A stretch of DNA of 34,698 nt from VRUE01 sp036524775 (lineage in GTDB: Bacteria; Actinomycetota; Thermoleophilia; Solirubrobacterales; 70-9), in contig DATDBO010000010.1 in assembly GCA_036524775.1 (NCBI GenBank), positions 1-34,698 on the forward strand, in the 5' to 3' direction. A model generated the notes under the pieces. That model had not been told where the DNA came from and did not search any database. It worked only from the letters and a program-made list of their open reading frames with translations. The position numbers and the translations under genes are program-made. The stretch's first letter is position 1, and every line of letters starts with the position of its first letter. Of this stretch, positions 23,515-31,516 are shown one piece after another.

Positions 23515-25468
23515 ACCGGTAAAGCGCGACCGCCGCTACATGCCCGGCCTCGACGGGCTGCGGGCGATCGCGGTGATCGGCGTGATGCTCTACCACCTCG
23601 AGTTCGGCTGGGCGGAAGGCGGCCTGCTCGGCGTCGGCGTCTTCTTCACCCTCAGCGGCTACCTGATCACCGACATCCTGCTCAACCAGGTGGACCGGGG
23701 CGGGATCCGGTTGAAGTCCTTCTGGATGGCGCGAGCCCGCCGGCTGCTCCCCGCCCTCTTCCTGATGTTGATCGTCGTGACGGCCTGGGTGACGCTGATC
23801 GGGCCCCACCAGCCCCCCGACTTCCGCACCGCCGCGCTCAGCGCCGCCGCCTACTTCAACAACTGGTGGCTGATCCTCCACGACGTCTCCTACTTCGCCC
23901 GCTTCGCGCCGCCCTCTCCCCTCAACCACCTCTGGTCGCTCTCGGTCGAGGAGCAGTTCTACATCGTCTGGCCCTTCCTGCTGATGCTGGGGCTGCGCTT
24001 CGTCCCCGACGTCAAGCACGCGACCGGGACCCGCCCCCGGCTCGCGGTGGTCACCCTGGGCGCGGCGCTCGCCTCGGGCATCCTGATGGCGATCCTCTAC
24101 AGCCCCACGCTCGATCCCTCGCGCGTCTACTACGGCACCGACACCCGCGCGCTCGAGCTGCTCGTCGGCGCGGCGCTGGCGATGGTCTGGCCGAGCCGCC
24201 GCCTGCACGCGCGCATCGCGCCGCAGGCGCGACGAACGATCGAGGCGGCGGGAGTCGTAGGCCTGGTGGGGATCGGGCTGATGTTCTGGCAGACGAGCGA
24301 GTTCTCGCCCTTCCTCTACCGCGGCGGCTTCCTCCTGCTCGCCTTGGCCTCGATGCTCGCCGTCGCCTCGCTCACCCACCCCGCCTCGCGGCTCGGGCCG
24401 ATCGTCGGCTGCCGGCCGATGCGCTGGATCGGCGAACGCTCCTACGGCATCTACCTCTGGACGCTGCCGATCGTCGTCCTCACCACGCCGGAGGAAGCAC
24501 GGGGCCCCGACCTCCTGCGCGCGCTCTTCCAGGTGACGGCGATCCTCGCCGTCGCCGAGCTCTCTTGGCGCTACGTCGAGGACCCGATCCGCCACGGCGC
24601 CCTCGGCCGCCTCTGGGCGCAGTGGAAAGCGGGCGGCCGGCGACCCGAGCGGCTCTCCCGGCGCGGCTGGGCGCTCGTCGCCGGTGGCGGCACGGTCGTC
24701 GCGATCGCGATCGCCGGCCTCGCCGGGGTCGGCGTCTCCGACGAGCCGCAGGCGATCGGCTCGGAAACGGTCGCCAAGACCGTGACCGCGAAGAACGCCA
24801 AGCGGGCGCCGCTCGCCACCTCCTGCGACGCCGTCGTCCACATCGGCGACTCGACCTCCGAGGGGCTCGTCTCGACCGAATACCTGCCCGACCCGAACGA
24901 CCTGATCAGCGCCCAGTACACCCGCGTCGGCGCGATCACCCAGCACCTCGAGGTCTCTGGCGCACGCTCGATCTACGAGAACTTCGAAGGGCTGCCCAAC
25001 GCGCAGGAAGTCGCCGAAGCGTGGGTCAACGAAGGGTTCGAAGGCTGCTGGGTGCTGGCAATGGGGACCAACGAGGCGGCCAACGTCGCCGCCGGCTCCA
25101 CCTTTACCTACGACGACCGGATCGACAGCATGATGGCCACGATCGGCGAAGGACCGGTGCTCTGGGTGAACGTCAAGTCGGTCGTCGAGAGCGGCCCCTA
25201 CGCGGCGTCGAACATGGAGGCCTGGGACGAGGCGCTGCTCGAGGCCTGCGACCGCTACCCGCACATGCGGATCTACGACTGGGCCGGGGAGGTCAGGGAC
25301 CCCTGGTTCATCCCCGACGGCATCCACTTCACCTCCGAGGGCTACGCCGAACGCGGCCGGCTGATCGCCGACGCCCTGCTCGCGGCGTTCCCCAACACCG
25401 GGCCGCTGAAGATGGCCGACAAGGACAACTGCCTGATCTCGCAGCCGCCCTCACCCCCGGCCGCCTGA
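23507..25468 (+). CDS. OafA/YrhL-type membrane acyltransferase with C-terminal SGNH domain
   Basis: The 653-aa protein has an acyltransferase-3 membrane domain (residues 1-390) of about ten helices. Its catalytic His is in MLYHLEFGW after the hallmark LDGLRAIAVIGV, and FFTLSGYLITDILL follows. A linker and helix lead to an extracytoplasmic SGNH domain (about 440-640) with HIGDSTSEGL, LAMGTNEAAN and DGIHFTSEGY. This fusion O-acetylates cell-wall glycans: the membrane part passes the acyl group outward and the SGNH part transfers it. The ATG at 23507 fits the family start. Its 3' end overlaps the opposing SpoIID gene by 18 bases. The SGNH gene just upstream could trim or transfer on the same polymer. 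Confidence 0.93.
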   Translation: MPEPVKRDRRYMPGLDGLRAIAVIGVMLYHLEFGWAEGGLLGVGVFFTLSGYLITDILLNQVDRGGIRLKSFWMARARRLLPALFLMLIVVTAWVTLIGPHQPPDFRTAALSAAAYFNNWWLILHDVSYFARFAPPSPLNHLWSLSVEEQFYIVWPFLLMLGLRFVPDVKHATGTRPRLAVVTLGAALASGILMAILYSPTLDPSRVYYGTDTRALELLVGAALAMVWPSRRLHARIAPQARRTIEAAGVVGLVGIGLMFWQTSEFSPFLYRGGFLLLALASMLAVASLTHPASRLGPIVGCRPMRWIGERSYGIYLWTLPIVVLTTPEEARGPDLLRALFQVTAILAVAELSWRYVEDPIRHGALGRLWAQWKAGGRRPERLSRRGWALVAGGGTVVAIAIAGLAGVGVSDEPQAIGSETVAKTVTAKNAKRAPLATSCDAVVHIGDSTSEGLVSTEYLPDPNDLISAQYTRVGAITQHLEVSGARSIYENFEGLPNAQEVAEAWVNEGFEGCWVLAMGTNEAANVAAGSTFTYDDRIDSMMATIGEGPVLWVNVKSVVESGPYAASNMEAWDEALLEACDRYPHMRIYDWAGEVRDPWFIPDGIHFTSEGYAERGRLIADALLAAFPNTGPLKMADKDNCLISQPPSPPAA

Positions 25469-26575
25469 CCTCACCTTCCTGAAGTACGCCCAGCGGTCGT
25501 ACAGGCCGAGCGCGGCGGCGAGGGTGTCGCCGCGGATCGTCGCCGTGCCGCCGCTGCCGATCAGCCTCGCGTAGTCGATCCGGGGGGAGTCGCCGCGCTT
25601 GGTCACCGTGATCCCCCGCAGCGCCCCCGGCACGTAGGACCCGAGCCGGGAGCTCATCTCCGCCTGGGAGAAGCGGAAGGTCCACTCGTGCAGCGGCGAG
25701 TAATGGTCGTAGGGGTCGGCGACGCTCTGCAGGTAGGGGACCTCGGGGGCGCCGAGGAAGCCCGACTCGGTGCGCCCGCCGGAGGAGGAGAAGTAGGTCG
25801 TCTGGGCGACGGCGCCGGCGTACTTCGCCACCTGGCCGCGGGTCGCGCGCACCGCGGCGTCGGTGCGCTCGCTCTCAAGCTTCACGCCGCCGTAGACCTG
25901 GGTGCGGGTGTCGGAGTAGAGGTCGAAGCCGTTGCCGCCGACGTCGGTGGAGAGGGCGATCGAGCGGATCGCGACAGCGAAGGCCTTGAGCGTCGCCGTC
26001 GGCCATTCAGGCGGCACCTCGCCCGGCAGTGAGCCGCGCGCGTAGCTGTTCACGTCCAGCCTGTTGACCACGTTGAGCGAGCCGGCCGCCGAGGCGGTCG
26101 GCACCGCCTCGAGCGCGCCGCGGTAGGTGCCGACGCCGGCGATGCGGACCATCCTCCGTCCCCCGGCATGGAGGCGCTCGCCGCAGCGGGCGAGCAGCCG
26201 GCCCGAGCTCGAGAGCAGCCGCACCGAGTCGCCGCGGCGGTGGGCGCGGTAGGTGCGCGAGGGGTCGAGCGAGCGCCGGCAGGCCGCGGTTGCCCCGCTG
26301 AAGGAGACGTCGTCGGGACTGATCGCGAGCAGCACGGTGACCTGGGGCGCGGTCACCGTCCCCTCGACCCGGATCCCCCGGTAGTAGTGACGGAGGATCT
26401 GCCGGTAGCCGGAGCCGTGCAGCCCGAAGCCGTAGGCACCGTAGGCGCTCATCCCGACCCCGTGGCCGAAGCCGCCGCCCTTGACGACCCAGGTGACGGC
26501 TCCCTGCGCCGGTGTCGGGCCGGCCAAGATCGCCGCCAACACCGGCAGGAGCACTGCGATCCGCACTCGCCTCAT
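25451..26575 (-). CDS. SpoIID/LytB-domain protein, secreted
   Basis: The 374-aa protein has a signal peptide (IAVLLPVLAAILAGPTPAQG). GGGFGHGVGMSAYGAYG follows, a motif typical of actinobacterial SpoIID-like proteins. The SpoIID domain contains NVVNRLDVNSYARGSLPGEV (about 165-185), the region of the catalytic Glu of lytic transglycosylases, and STDVGGNGFDLYSDTRTQVY. SpoIID cleaves denuded glycan strands in spore formers. In non-sporulating actinobacteria its homologues probably act in wall remodelling. The start at 26575 fits the signal peptide. The gene is convergent with the acyltransferase and overlaps it. Confidence 0.92.
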   Translation of the reverse strand: MRRVRIAVLLPVLAAILAGPTPAQGAVTWVVKGGGFGHGVGMSAYGAYGFGLHGSGYRQILRHYYRGIRVEGTVTAPQVTVLLAISPDDVSFSGATAACRRSLDPSRTYRAHRRGDSVRLLSSSGRLLARCGERLHAGGRRMVRIAGVGTYRGALEAVPTASAAGSLNVVNRLDVNSYARGSLPGEVPPEWPTATLKAFAVAIRSIALSTDVGGNGFDLYSDTRTQVYGGVKLESERTDAAVRATRGQVAKYAGAVAQTTYFSSSGGRTESGFLGAPEVPYLQSVADPYDHYSPLHEWTFRFSQAEMSSRLGSYVPGALRGITVTKRGDSPRIDYARLIGSGGTATIRGDTLAAALGLYDRWAYFRKVRSGGRG

Positions 26576-26598
26576 CGGCGCCGAGAGTACCGGCGCCT

Positions 26599-26925
26599 CT
26601 ACAGCTGGGTAACGAGGACTCCGAGGATGGTCGCGATGATGCCGCCGCCCATCCGAACAAAGGTGCGATTCAAGGCGCTGATCTCTCCCCTCAGCTCACC
26701 GATTTCATCCTTCATCTCTCCCCGCAGCTCACCGATCTGCTCTTTGATCTCACGGCGAACGGCTTTGAATTCAGCCTTCATCTCGGCCCGGACCGACTTG
26801 AATTCGGCCTTCATGTCGGCCCGCAACCCGTTGACCTCGTTCCGCACCAGCGCGATTTCGGCACTGACGCGGTCAAAGCCGTCATCGAGCCGGGCGTCTG
26901 TCCAGGTGCTTCGCATTGCCTCCAT
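26599..26925 (-). CDS. Coiled-coil protein with C-terminal membrane helix
   Basis: The 108-aa protein is mostly one long coiled coil (about residues 15-85) made of near-repeats: MKAEFKSVRAE, MKAEFKAVRRE and then GELRGEMKDE, GELRGEISAL. It ends in a hydrophobic helix (GGGIIATILGVLVTQL). This is the architecture of DUF1640/bap31-like tail-anchored proteins. No function is known. The start could be 26925 or 26916 (the ATG nine bases in, preceded by GGAGG at short spacing). It lies 23 bases upstream of the SpoIID gene on the same strand. Confidence 0.72.
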   Translation of the reverse strand: MEAMRSTWTDARLDDGFDRVSAEIALVRNEVNGLRADMKAEFKSVRAEMKAEFKAVRREIKEQIGELRGEMKDEIGELRGEISALNRTFVRMGGGIIATILGVLVTQL

Positions 26926-27035
26926 GGAGGGTACTGTAGACAGGACGCCTCGCGCGGATGGTGCGCGAAATGCAAATTCTTTGGAAATTCTCTCGCACGA
27001 ATAGGTCCAGGTGGGCCTCCGCCCCACGTTTTCGG

Positions 27036-27068
27036 CCTCACGTCGCCGGGTAACCCGGCGACGTGAGG
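27036..27068. repeat. 15-bp perfect hairpin covering the DUF4235 start codon
   Basis: CCTCACGTCGCCGGG at 27036-27050, a TAA loop and its exact complement at 27054-27068 form a very stable stem. The GTG start at 27063 lies within the right arm. If transcribed from upstream, the start would be occluded, while a transcript starting inside the hairpin would escape. It could also be a terminator for upstream transcription. Confidence 0.8.
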
Positions 27069-27329
27069 TTCGTCTTCGCGCCGATCAGCATCCTCGCCGG
27101 CCTTGCCGCCGGCTTCGCGGCCCAGAAGGGGTTCGACCGGATCTGGGCGGCGGCGTTCGACGAAGAGGAGGCGCCGGAGCCGGAGGACCGCGAGGTTTCC
27201 TACCCGAAGCTGCTCGCGGCGCTCGTCGTCGAGGGCGCGATCTTCCGCTTGGTCAAAGGGATGACCGACCGCGGCGCCCGCCTCGGCTTCGCCTCTCTCA
27301 CCGGCAGGTGGCCGGGCGAGAAGAAGTAG
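27063..27329 (+). CDS. DUF4235 family membrane protein
   Basis: The 88-aa protein has a first hydrophobic helix (FAPISILAGLAAGFAAQKGF), an acidic loop (DEEEAPEPEDREVSYPKL), and a second helix (LLAALVVEGAIFRLVKGMTD) ending at GARLGFASLTGRWPG. This matches DUF4235, a small two-helix actinobacterial family without known function. The GTG start lies inside a perfect hairpin. The next gene begins 21 bases downstream with its own TATCCT box. Confidence 0.88.
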   Translation: MRFVFAPISILAGLAAGFAAQKGFDRIWAAAFDEEEAPEPEDREVSYPKLLAALVVEGAIFRLVKGMTDRGARLGFASLTGRWPGEKK

Positions 27330-27350
27330 TCAAGTATCCTTGAGCATCTG

Positions 27351-27944
27351 ATGGCGGCCGTCACCTTCATCACGCTCGGGCCGACCGGGACCTGCCACGA
27401 GCGGGCGGTGAAACGGTACGCCGAGTTCCAGGGGATCGAGGAGTACGGGATCGAGCTGATCACCGACTTCCACGTCGGCCTGGAGATGCTGCGCGAAACG
27501 CCCGGCGCCTTCCTCGTCCAGTGCAGCGCCCATCCCCTCGTCCACGAGATCACCGAGAAGTACTGGACCGAGGTCTGGGTCGTCGACACCTTCATCTTCC
27601 CCACCAAGCACCTGGTGCTGCTGACCCGCAAGGGGGTCGAGGTGCCGCGTTCGCTGGGGATCGTGCCGGCGACCAAGGGCTACGTCGACCTCTCCCGCTG
27701 GGAGGAGGTGATCGACGTCGCCTCCAAGCCGATCGTCGCCGAAGAGCTGCTCGCCGGCCGCTACGACTCCGGGCTGACCCACATGGAGCACGTCGAAGAG
27801 CACACCGACGAGCTGCGACTCGACCTCGACATCGGCGAAATCGACACCACCTGGGTGATCTACGGCAAGCAGAAGCGCTTCCAGGGCGAGGTGATCGGCA
27901 TCCCCTCGGCCGAGCTCTACCGCCGGCCGCAAGCGGTCGCCTGA
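27351..27944 (+). CDS. Prephenate decarboxylase (BacA)/prephenate dehydratase-like protein
   Basis: The 197-aa protein opens with FITLGPTGTCHERAVKRYA, like the GPEGTxSE opening of prephenate dehydratase-type folds. It ends with IDTTWVIYGK, like the WSLFGK ending of BacA, which decarboxylates prephenate in bacilysin synthesis. The middle shows a periplasmic-binding-like alternation (YVDLSRWEEVIDVASKPIVA and GRYDSGLTHMEHVEEH). No ACT domain is present, which argues against a biosynthetic dehydratase. There are no biosynthetic neighbours, so the substrate is open. The ATG at 27351 has TATCCT ten bases upstream. Confidence 0.68.
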   Translation: MAAVTFITLGPTGTCHERAVKRYAEFQGIEEYGIELITDFHVGLEMLRETPGAFLVQCSAHPLVHEITEKYWTEVWVVDTFIFPTKHLVLLTRKGVEVPRSLGIVPATKGYVDLSRWEEVIDVASKPIVAEELLAGRYDSGLTHMEHVEEHTDELRLDLDIGEIDTTWVIYGKQKRFQGEVIGIPSAELYRRPQAVA

Positions 27945-27969
27945 TCGTCGGCCAATATCCTCCACCGCC

Positions 27970-28410
27970 ATGAAGGTCGCGGTCGTCGACACCGACATGC
28001 GCGCGCCCACGCTCGCCCGCGCAGCCCTGATCGTCCTCGTCCTCTCCGTCGCCGCGGTCGGCCTGCCGGCGACGCTGGCGCCCGAGACCTTCTACGACGA
28101 CTTCCCCTTCGTCGCCCACTGGGTCGACCTACTCCCCCCGTACAACGAGCACCTCGTCACCGACGTCGGCGGCCTCTACCTCGGCTTCGCCGTCCTCTTC
28201 GCCTGGGCAGCGCGGACGCTGCAGCCGACGCTGGTCCGCGCCGCCTGTTCGGCCTGGCTGCTCGTCGCCGCGCTCCACCTCTTCTTCCACGCGACCCACC
28301 TCGACGAGTTCGGCACCGCCGACGCGATCGCCGAGATCGCCTCGCTCGCCTTCCTCCTCGTGCCGCCGCCGTTGGCGATCTGGGCGGTCGGCGATCAGGC
28401 GACGCGGTAG
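27970..28410 (+). CDS. Four-helix membrane protein of unknown function
   Basis: The 146-aa protein has hydrophobic helices at about residues 15-37, 65-85, 88-110 and 120-142. Between the first two is the loop FYDDFPFVAHWVDLLPPYNE followed by HLVTDVGGLYLG, rich in aromatic and acidic residues, which looks like the conserved core. A His-rich turn LHLFFHATHLDEF joins helices 3 and 4. The family is unassigned. The ATG at 27970 follows a TATCCT box by eight bases. The 3' end overlaps the opposing cyclase gene by 16 bases. Confidence 0.8.
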   Translation: MKVAVVDTDMRAPTLARAALIVLVLSVAAVGLPATLAPETFYDDFPFVAHWVDLLPPYNEHLVTDVGGLYLGFAVLFAWAARTLQPTLVRAACSAWLLVAALHLFFHATHLDEFGTADAIAEIASLAFLLVPPPLAIWAVGDQATR

Positions 28411-29723
28411 AGCTCCCACTCCTCGGGGACGCCCTTGAGGGCGTGGCGGCCGGCCGCGGCGAACTCGACCCCCGAGCCCGCGGAGAGGTCGCGCACGGTG
28501 CGCGAGACGAACACCTCGCCGGCGCCGGCGAGAGCGGCGATCCGGGCGGCGACGTGCACGGCGATCCCGCCGACGTCCTCGCCCATCAGCTCGACCTCGC
28601 CGGTGTGCAGGCCAGCGCGGACCTCGACTCCCAGCGCCGGCATCGCGCCGGCGATCGCGCGGGCGCACTCGGCCCCACGGGTCGGCCCGTCGAAGACCGC
28701 GAGGAAACCGTCGCCGGTGGTCTTCACCTCGCGCCCTTGGAAACGGCCCAGCTCGGCCCGGGTCGTCTCGTGGTGGCGCTCGAGCAGCTCGCGCCAGCGG
28801 CGGTCGCCGAGCTCGCCGGCGAGCCGGGTCGAGTCGACGATGTCGGTGAAGAGGACCGTCGCCAGCACCCGCTCCGAGGGCGGGCCCGGCCGAACCCCGG
28901 TGAGGAACTCCTGGACCTCGTCGATCGCCTCGATGCCGTTCTCGCCCACCCAGGGGAAGTGGTCCTCGCCCTCGAGCTCGATGTAGCGGCTGCCCTCGAT
29001 CTGCTCGGCGAGCCAGCGCGCGGCGCGGTAGTTGACGACGCGGTCGCCGCGGCGGTGCATGATCAGGGTCGGCGTATTGATGAGCGGCAGGGCGTCGCGC
29101 ACGTCCGCCTCGAGGAACATCTCCAGGAGCTGATGCGCCCGCATCGGACTCGCCGCTTGGCGCTCGTAGCGGGCCTGGCCCTCGCGAGCGGCCGGGTCGT
29201 CGGCGAGGCTCGGCGAGAAGACGTCGAGCGTCGCCCCCTGCCCCCATTGCGGGGACATCAGCTCAGTGTCGGCTTCGAGCAAGGCCTGCTTCGGCGGCGC
29301 CCACGGGTAGTCCTCGGCCCAAGTCGAGCGCGCCATCCCACCCCACAGCACGAGCGCCGAGACGCGCTCCGGGTGGGTGGCGGCGAACAGCATCGAGGTC
29401 ATCGCCCCCTCCGACATGCCGAACAGGGCCGCTCGCTCGGATCCGACCGCGTCCATCACCGCGCGCAGGTCGTCCATCCGCTCCTCCAGCGTCGTCGTGC
29501 CGTCGACAGGGTCCGACAGTCCGACCCCGCGCCGATCGAAGGTGATCACCCGGGCGAAGGAGCCAAGCCGCCTCAGGAACCGCACCAGCGCCGGGTTTTC
29601 CCACATCAGGTCGAGGTGGGAGAGGTACGGATAGGCGACGACGATGTCGAGCTCACCCTCGCCGAGCTCCTGGTAGGCGATGCCGATGTCGCCGCTGCGC
29701 GCGTATCGGGTCTCGGGCGGCAT
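28395..29723 (-). CDS. Alpha/beta-hydrolase fused to class III nucleotide cyclase
   Basis: The 442-aa protein has an alpha/beta hydrolase in residues 1-278 with nucleophile Ser104 (FGMSEGAMTS), acid Asp227 (HRRGDRVV) and His255 (GEDHFPWVG). A class III adenylate/guanylate cyclase domain (about 283-442) has LFTDIVDST (metal Asp294 and Asp298), the purine-selecting region REVKTTGDGF (Lys334, Asp338) and GLHTGEVELM. All catalytic residues visible are intact. The hydrolase may sense a small ligand and control cyclic-nucleotide synthesis. It is cytosolic with no membrane helix. I start at the ATG at 29723 because the family begins PETRYARSGD; an ATG at 29756 is in frame. Confidence 0.9.
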   Translation of the reverse strand: MPPETRYARSGDIGIAYQELGEGELDIVVAYPYLSHLDLMWENPALVRFLRRLGSFARVITFDRRGVGLSDPVDGTTTLEERMDDLRAVMDAVGSERAALFGMSEGAMTSMLFAATHPERVSALVLWGGMARSTWAEDYPWAPPKQALLEADTELMSPQWGQGATLDVFSPSLADDPAAREGQARYERQAASPMRAHQLLEMFLEADVRDALPLINTPTLIMHRRGDRVVNYRAARWLAEQIEGSRYIELEGEDHFPWVGENGIEAIDEVQEFLTGVRPGPPSERVLATVLFTDIVDSTRLAGELGDRRWRELLERHHETTRAELGRFQGREVKTTGDGFLAVFDGPTRGAECARAIAGAMPALGVEVRAGLHTGEVELMGEDVGGIAVHVAARIAALAGAGEVFVSRTVRDLSAGSGVEFAAAGRHALKGVPEEWELYRVA

Positions 29724-29780
29724 CTGCCGGTCACAGTACCTCGATAGCTTCAGCATTCAACTGCGAACCCGGGAGCGACG

Positions 29781-30761
29781 GTGACGAACGAGAATCGAGA
29801 GCGGGGCGGCATCGAAGCCGAAGGGCTGGTGCGCGAGTTCAAGAACGGGCCGCGGGCGGTCGACGGGATCGACCTGCGGGTGGCCCCGGGTGAGATCTAC
29901 GGCTTCCTCGGGCCCAACGGGGCGGGCAAGTCGACCACGGTGCTGATGCTGACCACGCTGCTGCCGCCGACCGCGGGGACGGCGCGGGTCGCCGGCTTCG
30001 ACATCGCCCGCGAAGGGGGGCGGGTGCGCTCGGCGATCGGCGCCGCGCTGCAGGAGGCGGCGCTCGATCCGCTGCTGAGCGGCAACGAGCACATGCGCCT
30101 GCAGACCGCCCTGCACGGGCTGACGAAGGCCGAGCGCGGCGAGCGCTCGCGCGAGCTGCTCGCCCGGGTGGGGCTCTCCGAAGCCGCCGACCGCAAGGTG
30201 GGCGAGTACTCGGGCGGGATGAAACGGCGGCTCGACTTGGCGCTGGCGCTCGTCCACCGACCGCGCATCCTCTTCCTCGACGAGCCGACGACCGGGCTCG
30301 ACATCCAGAGCCGCACCGCGCTCTGGGAGGAGGTCGCCCGGCTCGCCGCCGAGGACGGCGTCACGGTCTTTCTCACCACCCAGTACCTGGAGGAGGCCGA
30401 CGCGCTCGCCGGCCGGGTCGGGATCATCGACCACGGGCGGATCGTCGCCGAGGGCACCCCGGCCGAGCTCAAGGCGGAGATCGGCCGGCCGACGGTGGAG
30501 GCGGTGCCGCGCGAGGCGTCCGATCGCGAGGGCGTGGCGCGGGCGCTGGCGCCCTTCGGCGAGGCGGTCGGCAACTCCCACGGCGATGCCGCCGCCGTCC
30601 TGCTCGAGCGGGGCGAGTCGCAGCTCGCCGACGTCGTCCGCGCCCTCGACGCCGAGGGAATCGCGATCGAGCAGCTCGCCCTGCACGCACCCTCGCTCGA
30701 CGACGTCTTCCTCGCCAAGACCGGCCGCTCGCTGGAGGGCGCCGGCGAGGAGGACGAGTGA
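29781..30761 (+). CDS. ABC exporter ATP-binding protein, DrrA type
   Basis: The 326-aa ATPase has Walker A GPNGAGKST (residues 44-52), signature YSGGMKRRLDLALAL, Walker B ILFLDEPTTGLD and the H-loop region TVFLTTQYLEEADAL. The QYLEEAD string and a C-terminal extension of about 90 residues (APSLDDVFLAKTGR) are the marks of the DrrA/daunorubicin-resistance subfamily. It powers the two permeases that follow. The GTG start at 29781 is within a divergent 57-base gap from the cyclase gene. The stop overlaps the permease GTG. Confidence 0.94.
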   Translation: MTNENRERGGIEAEGLVREFKNGPRAVDGIDLRVAPGEIYGFLGPNGAGKSTTVLMLTTLLPPTAGTARVAGFDIAREGGRVRSAIGAALQEAALDPLLSGNEHMRLQTALHGLTKAERGERSRELLARVGLSEAADRKVGEYSGGMKRRLDLALALVHRPRILFLDEPTTGLDIQSRTALWEEVARLAAEDGVTVFLTTQYLEEADALAGRVGIIDHGRIVAEGTPAELKAEIGRPTVEAVPREASDREGVARALAPFGEAVGNSHGDAAAVLLERGESQLADVVRALDAEGIAIEQLALHAPSLDDVFLAKTGRSLEGAGEEDE

Positions 30762-31516
30762 TCGGCGAGCTCGCCCGCCGCTCGGTGCTGCGCACCCTGC
30801 GTCAGCCGGCGCAGGTCGTGCCGGCGCTGGCCTTCCCGCTCTTCCTGCTCGCGGTCAACTCGAGCGGGCTCGAGGACGCGACCGACCTGCCCGGCTTTCC
30901 GACCGACTCCTATCTCACCTTCGCCCTCGCGGTGCCGTTCATGCAGGGGGCACTGTTCTCGGTGATGAACACGGGCACCGACCTCGCCCGCGACATCGAG
31001 ACCGGCTTCCTCAATCGGCTGGCCCTGACGCCGCTGCGCGGCGCGGCGCTGCTCGCTGGCCTGCTCGCCGGCTCGGTCGTCCTCGGCCTGGTCCAGGCGG
31101 CGACCTACCTCGCGGTGGGACTGATCGCCGGGGCGGAGCTCGCCGCCGGCTTCGGCGGCGCCCTGGTCATCGTCGCCCTCTCGGTTTCGATCACCGTCGC
31201 CTTCGGCACGATCGGCCTCTTCGCCGCGCTGCGCACCGGCTCGGGCGAGGCGGTCCAAGGCCTCTTCCCGCTCTTCTTCGTCTTCCTCTTCCTCTCCTCG
31301 ATGGCGCTGCCGCTCGACCTGTTGCAGACCGATTGGTTCCACGCCGTCGCGAGCGCCAACCCGGTTTCCTACCTGCTGCAGGCGTTCCGCTCGCTGCTGA
31401 TCGAAGGCTGGAACCTCGACGACCTGGCGCTGGGCTTCGCGATCGCCGCGGCGATCCTCGCGATCGGCATGACCGCCGCCTCGGCCGCCCTGAAGACGAG
31501 GCTGGTGAGGACGTGA
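30758..31516 (+). CDS. ABC-2 type permease (first)
   Basis: The 252-aa membrane protein has the ABC2 fold with six helices. A cytosolic N-terminal helix RRSVLRTLRQPAQ is followed by TM1, and the coupling segment DLARDIETGFLNRLALTPL contacts the ATPase. The family motif SANPVSYLLQAFRSLLIEGW is near the end. The GTG overlaps the ATPase stop by four bases and its own stop overlaps the second permease by four, so all three are made as one translational unit. The substrate may be a drug or lipid; it cannot be told from sequence. Confidence 0.9.
   Translation: MIGELARRSVLRTLRQPAQVVPALAFPLFLLAVNSSGLEDATDLPGFPTDSYLTFALAVPFMQGALFSVMNTGTDLARDIETGFLNRLALTPLRGAALLAGLLAGSVVLGLVQAATYLAVGLIAGAELAAGFGGALVIVALSVSITVAFGTIGLFAALRTGSGEAVQGLFPLFFVFLFLSSMALPLDLLQTDWFHAVASANPVSYLLQAFRSLLIEGWNLDDLALGFAIAAAILAIGMTAASAALKTRLVRT

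Noticed and set aside
23321..25327. 668-codon minus-strand frame opposite the acyltransferase
   Set aside because: Antisense to a gene with complete acyltransferase-3 and SGNH signatures; the translation is Asp/Arg/Gly low complexity.
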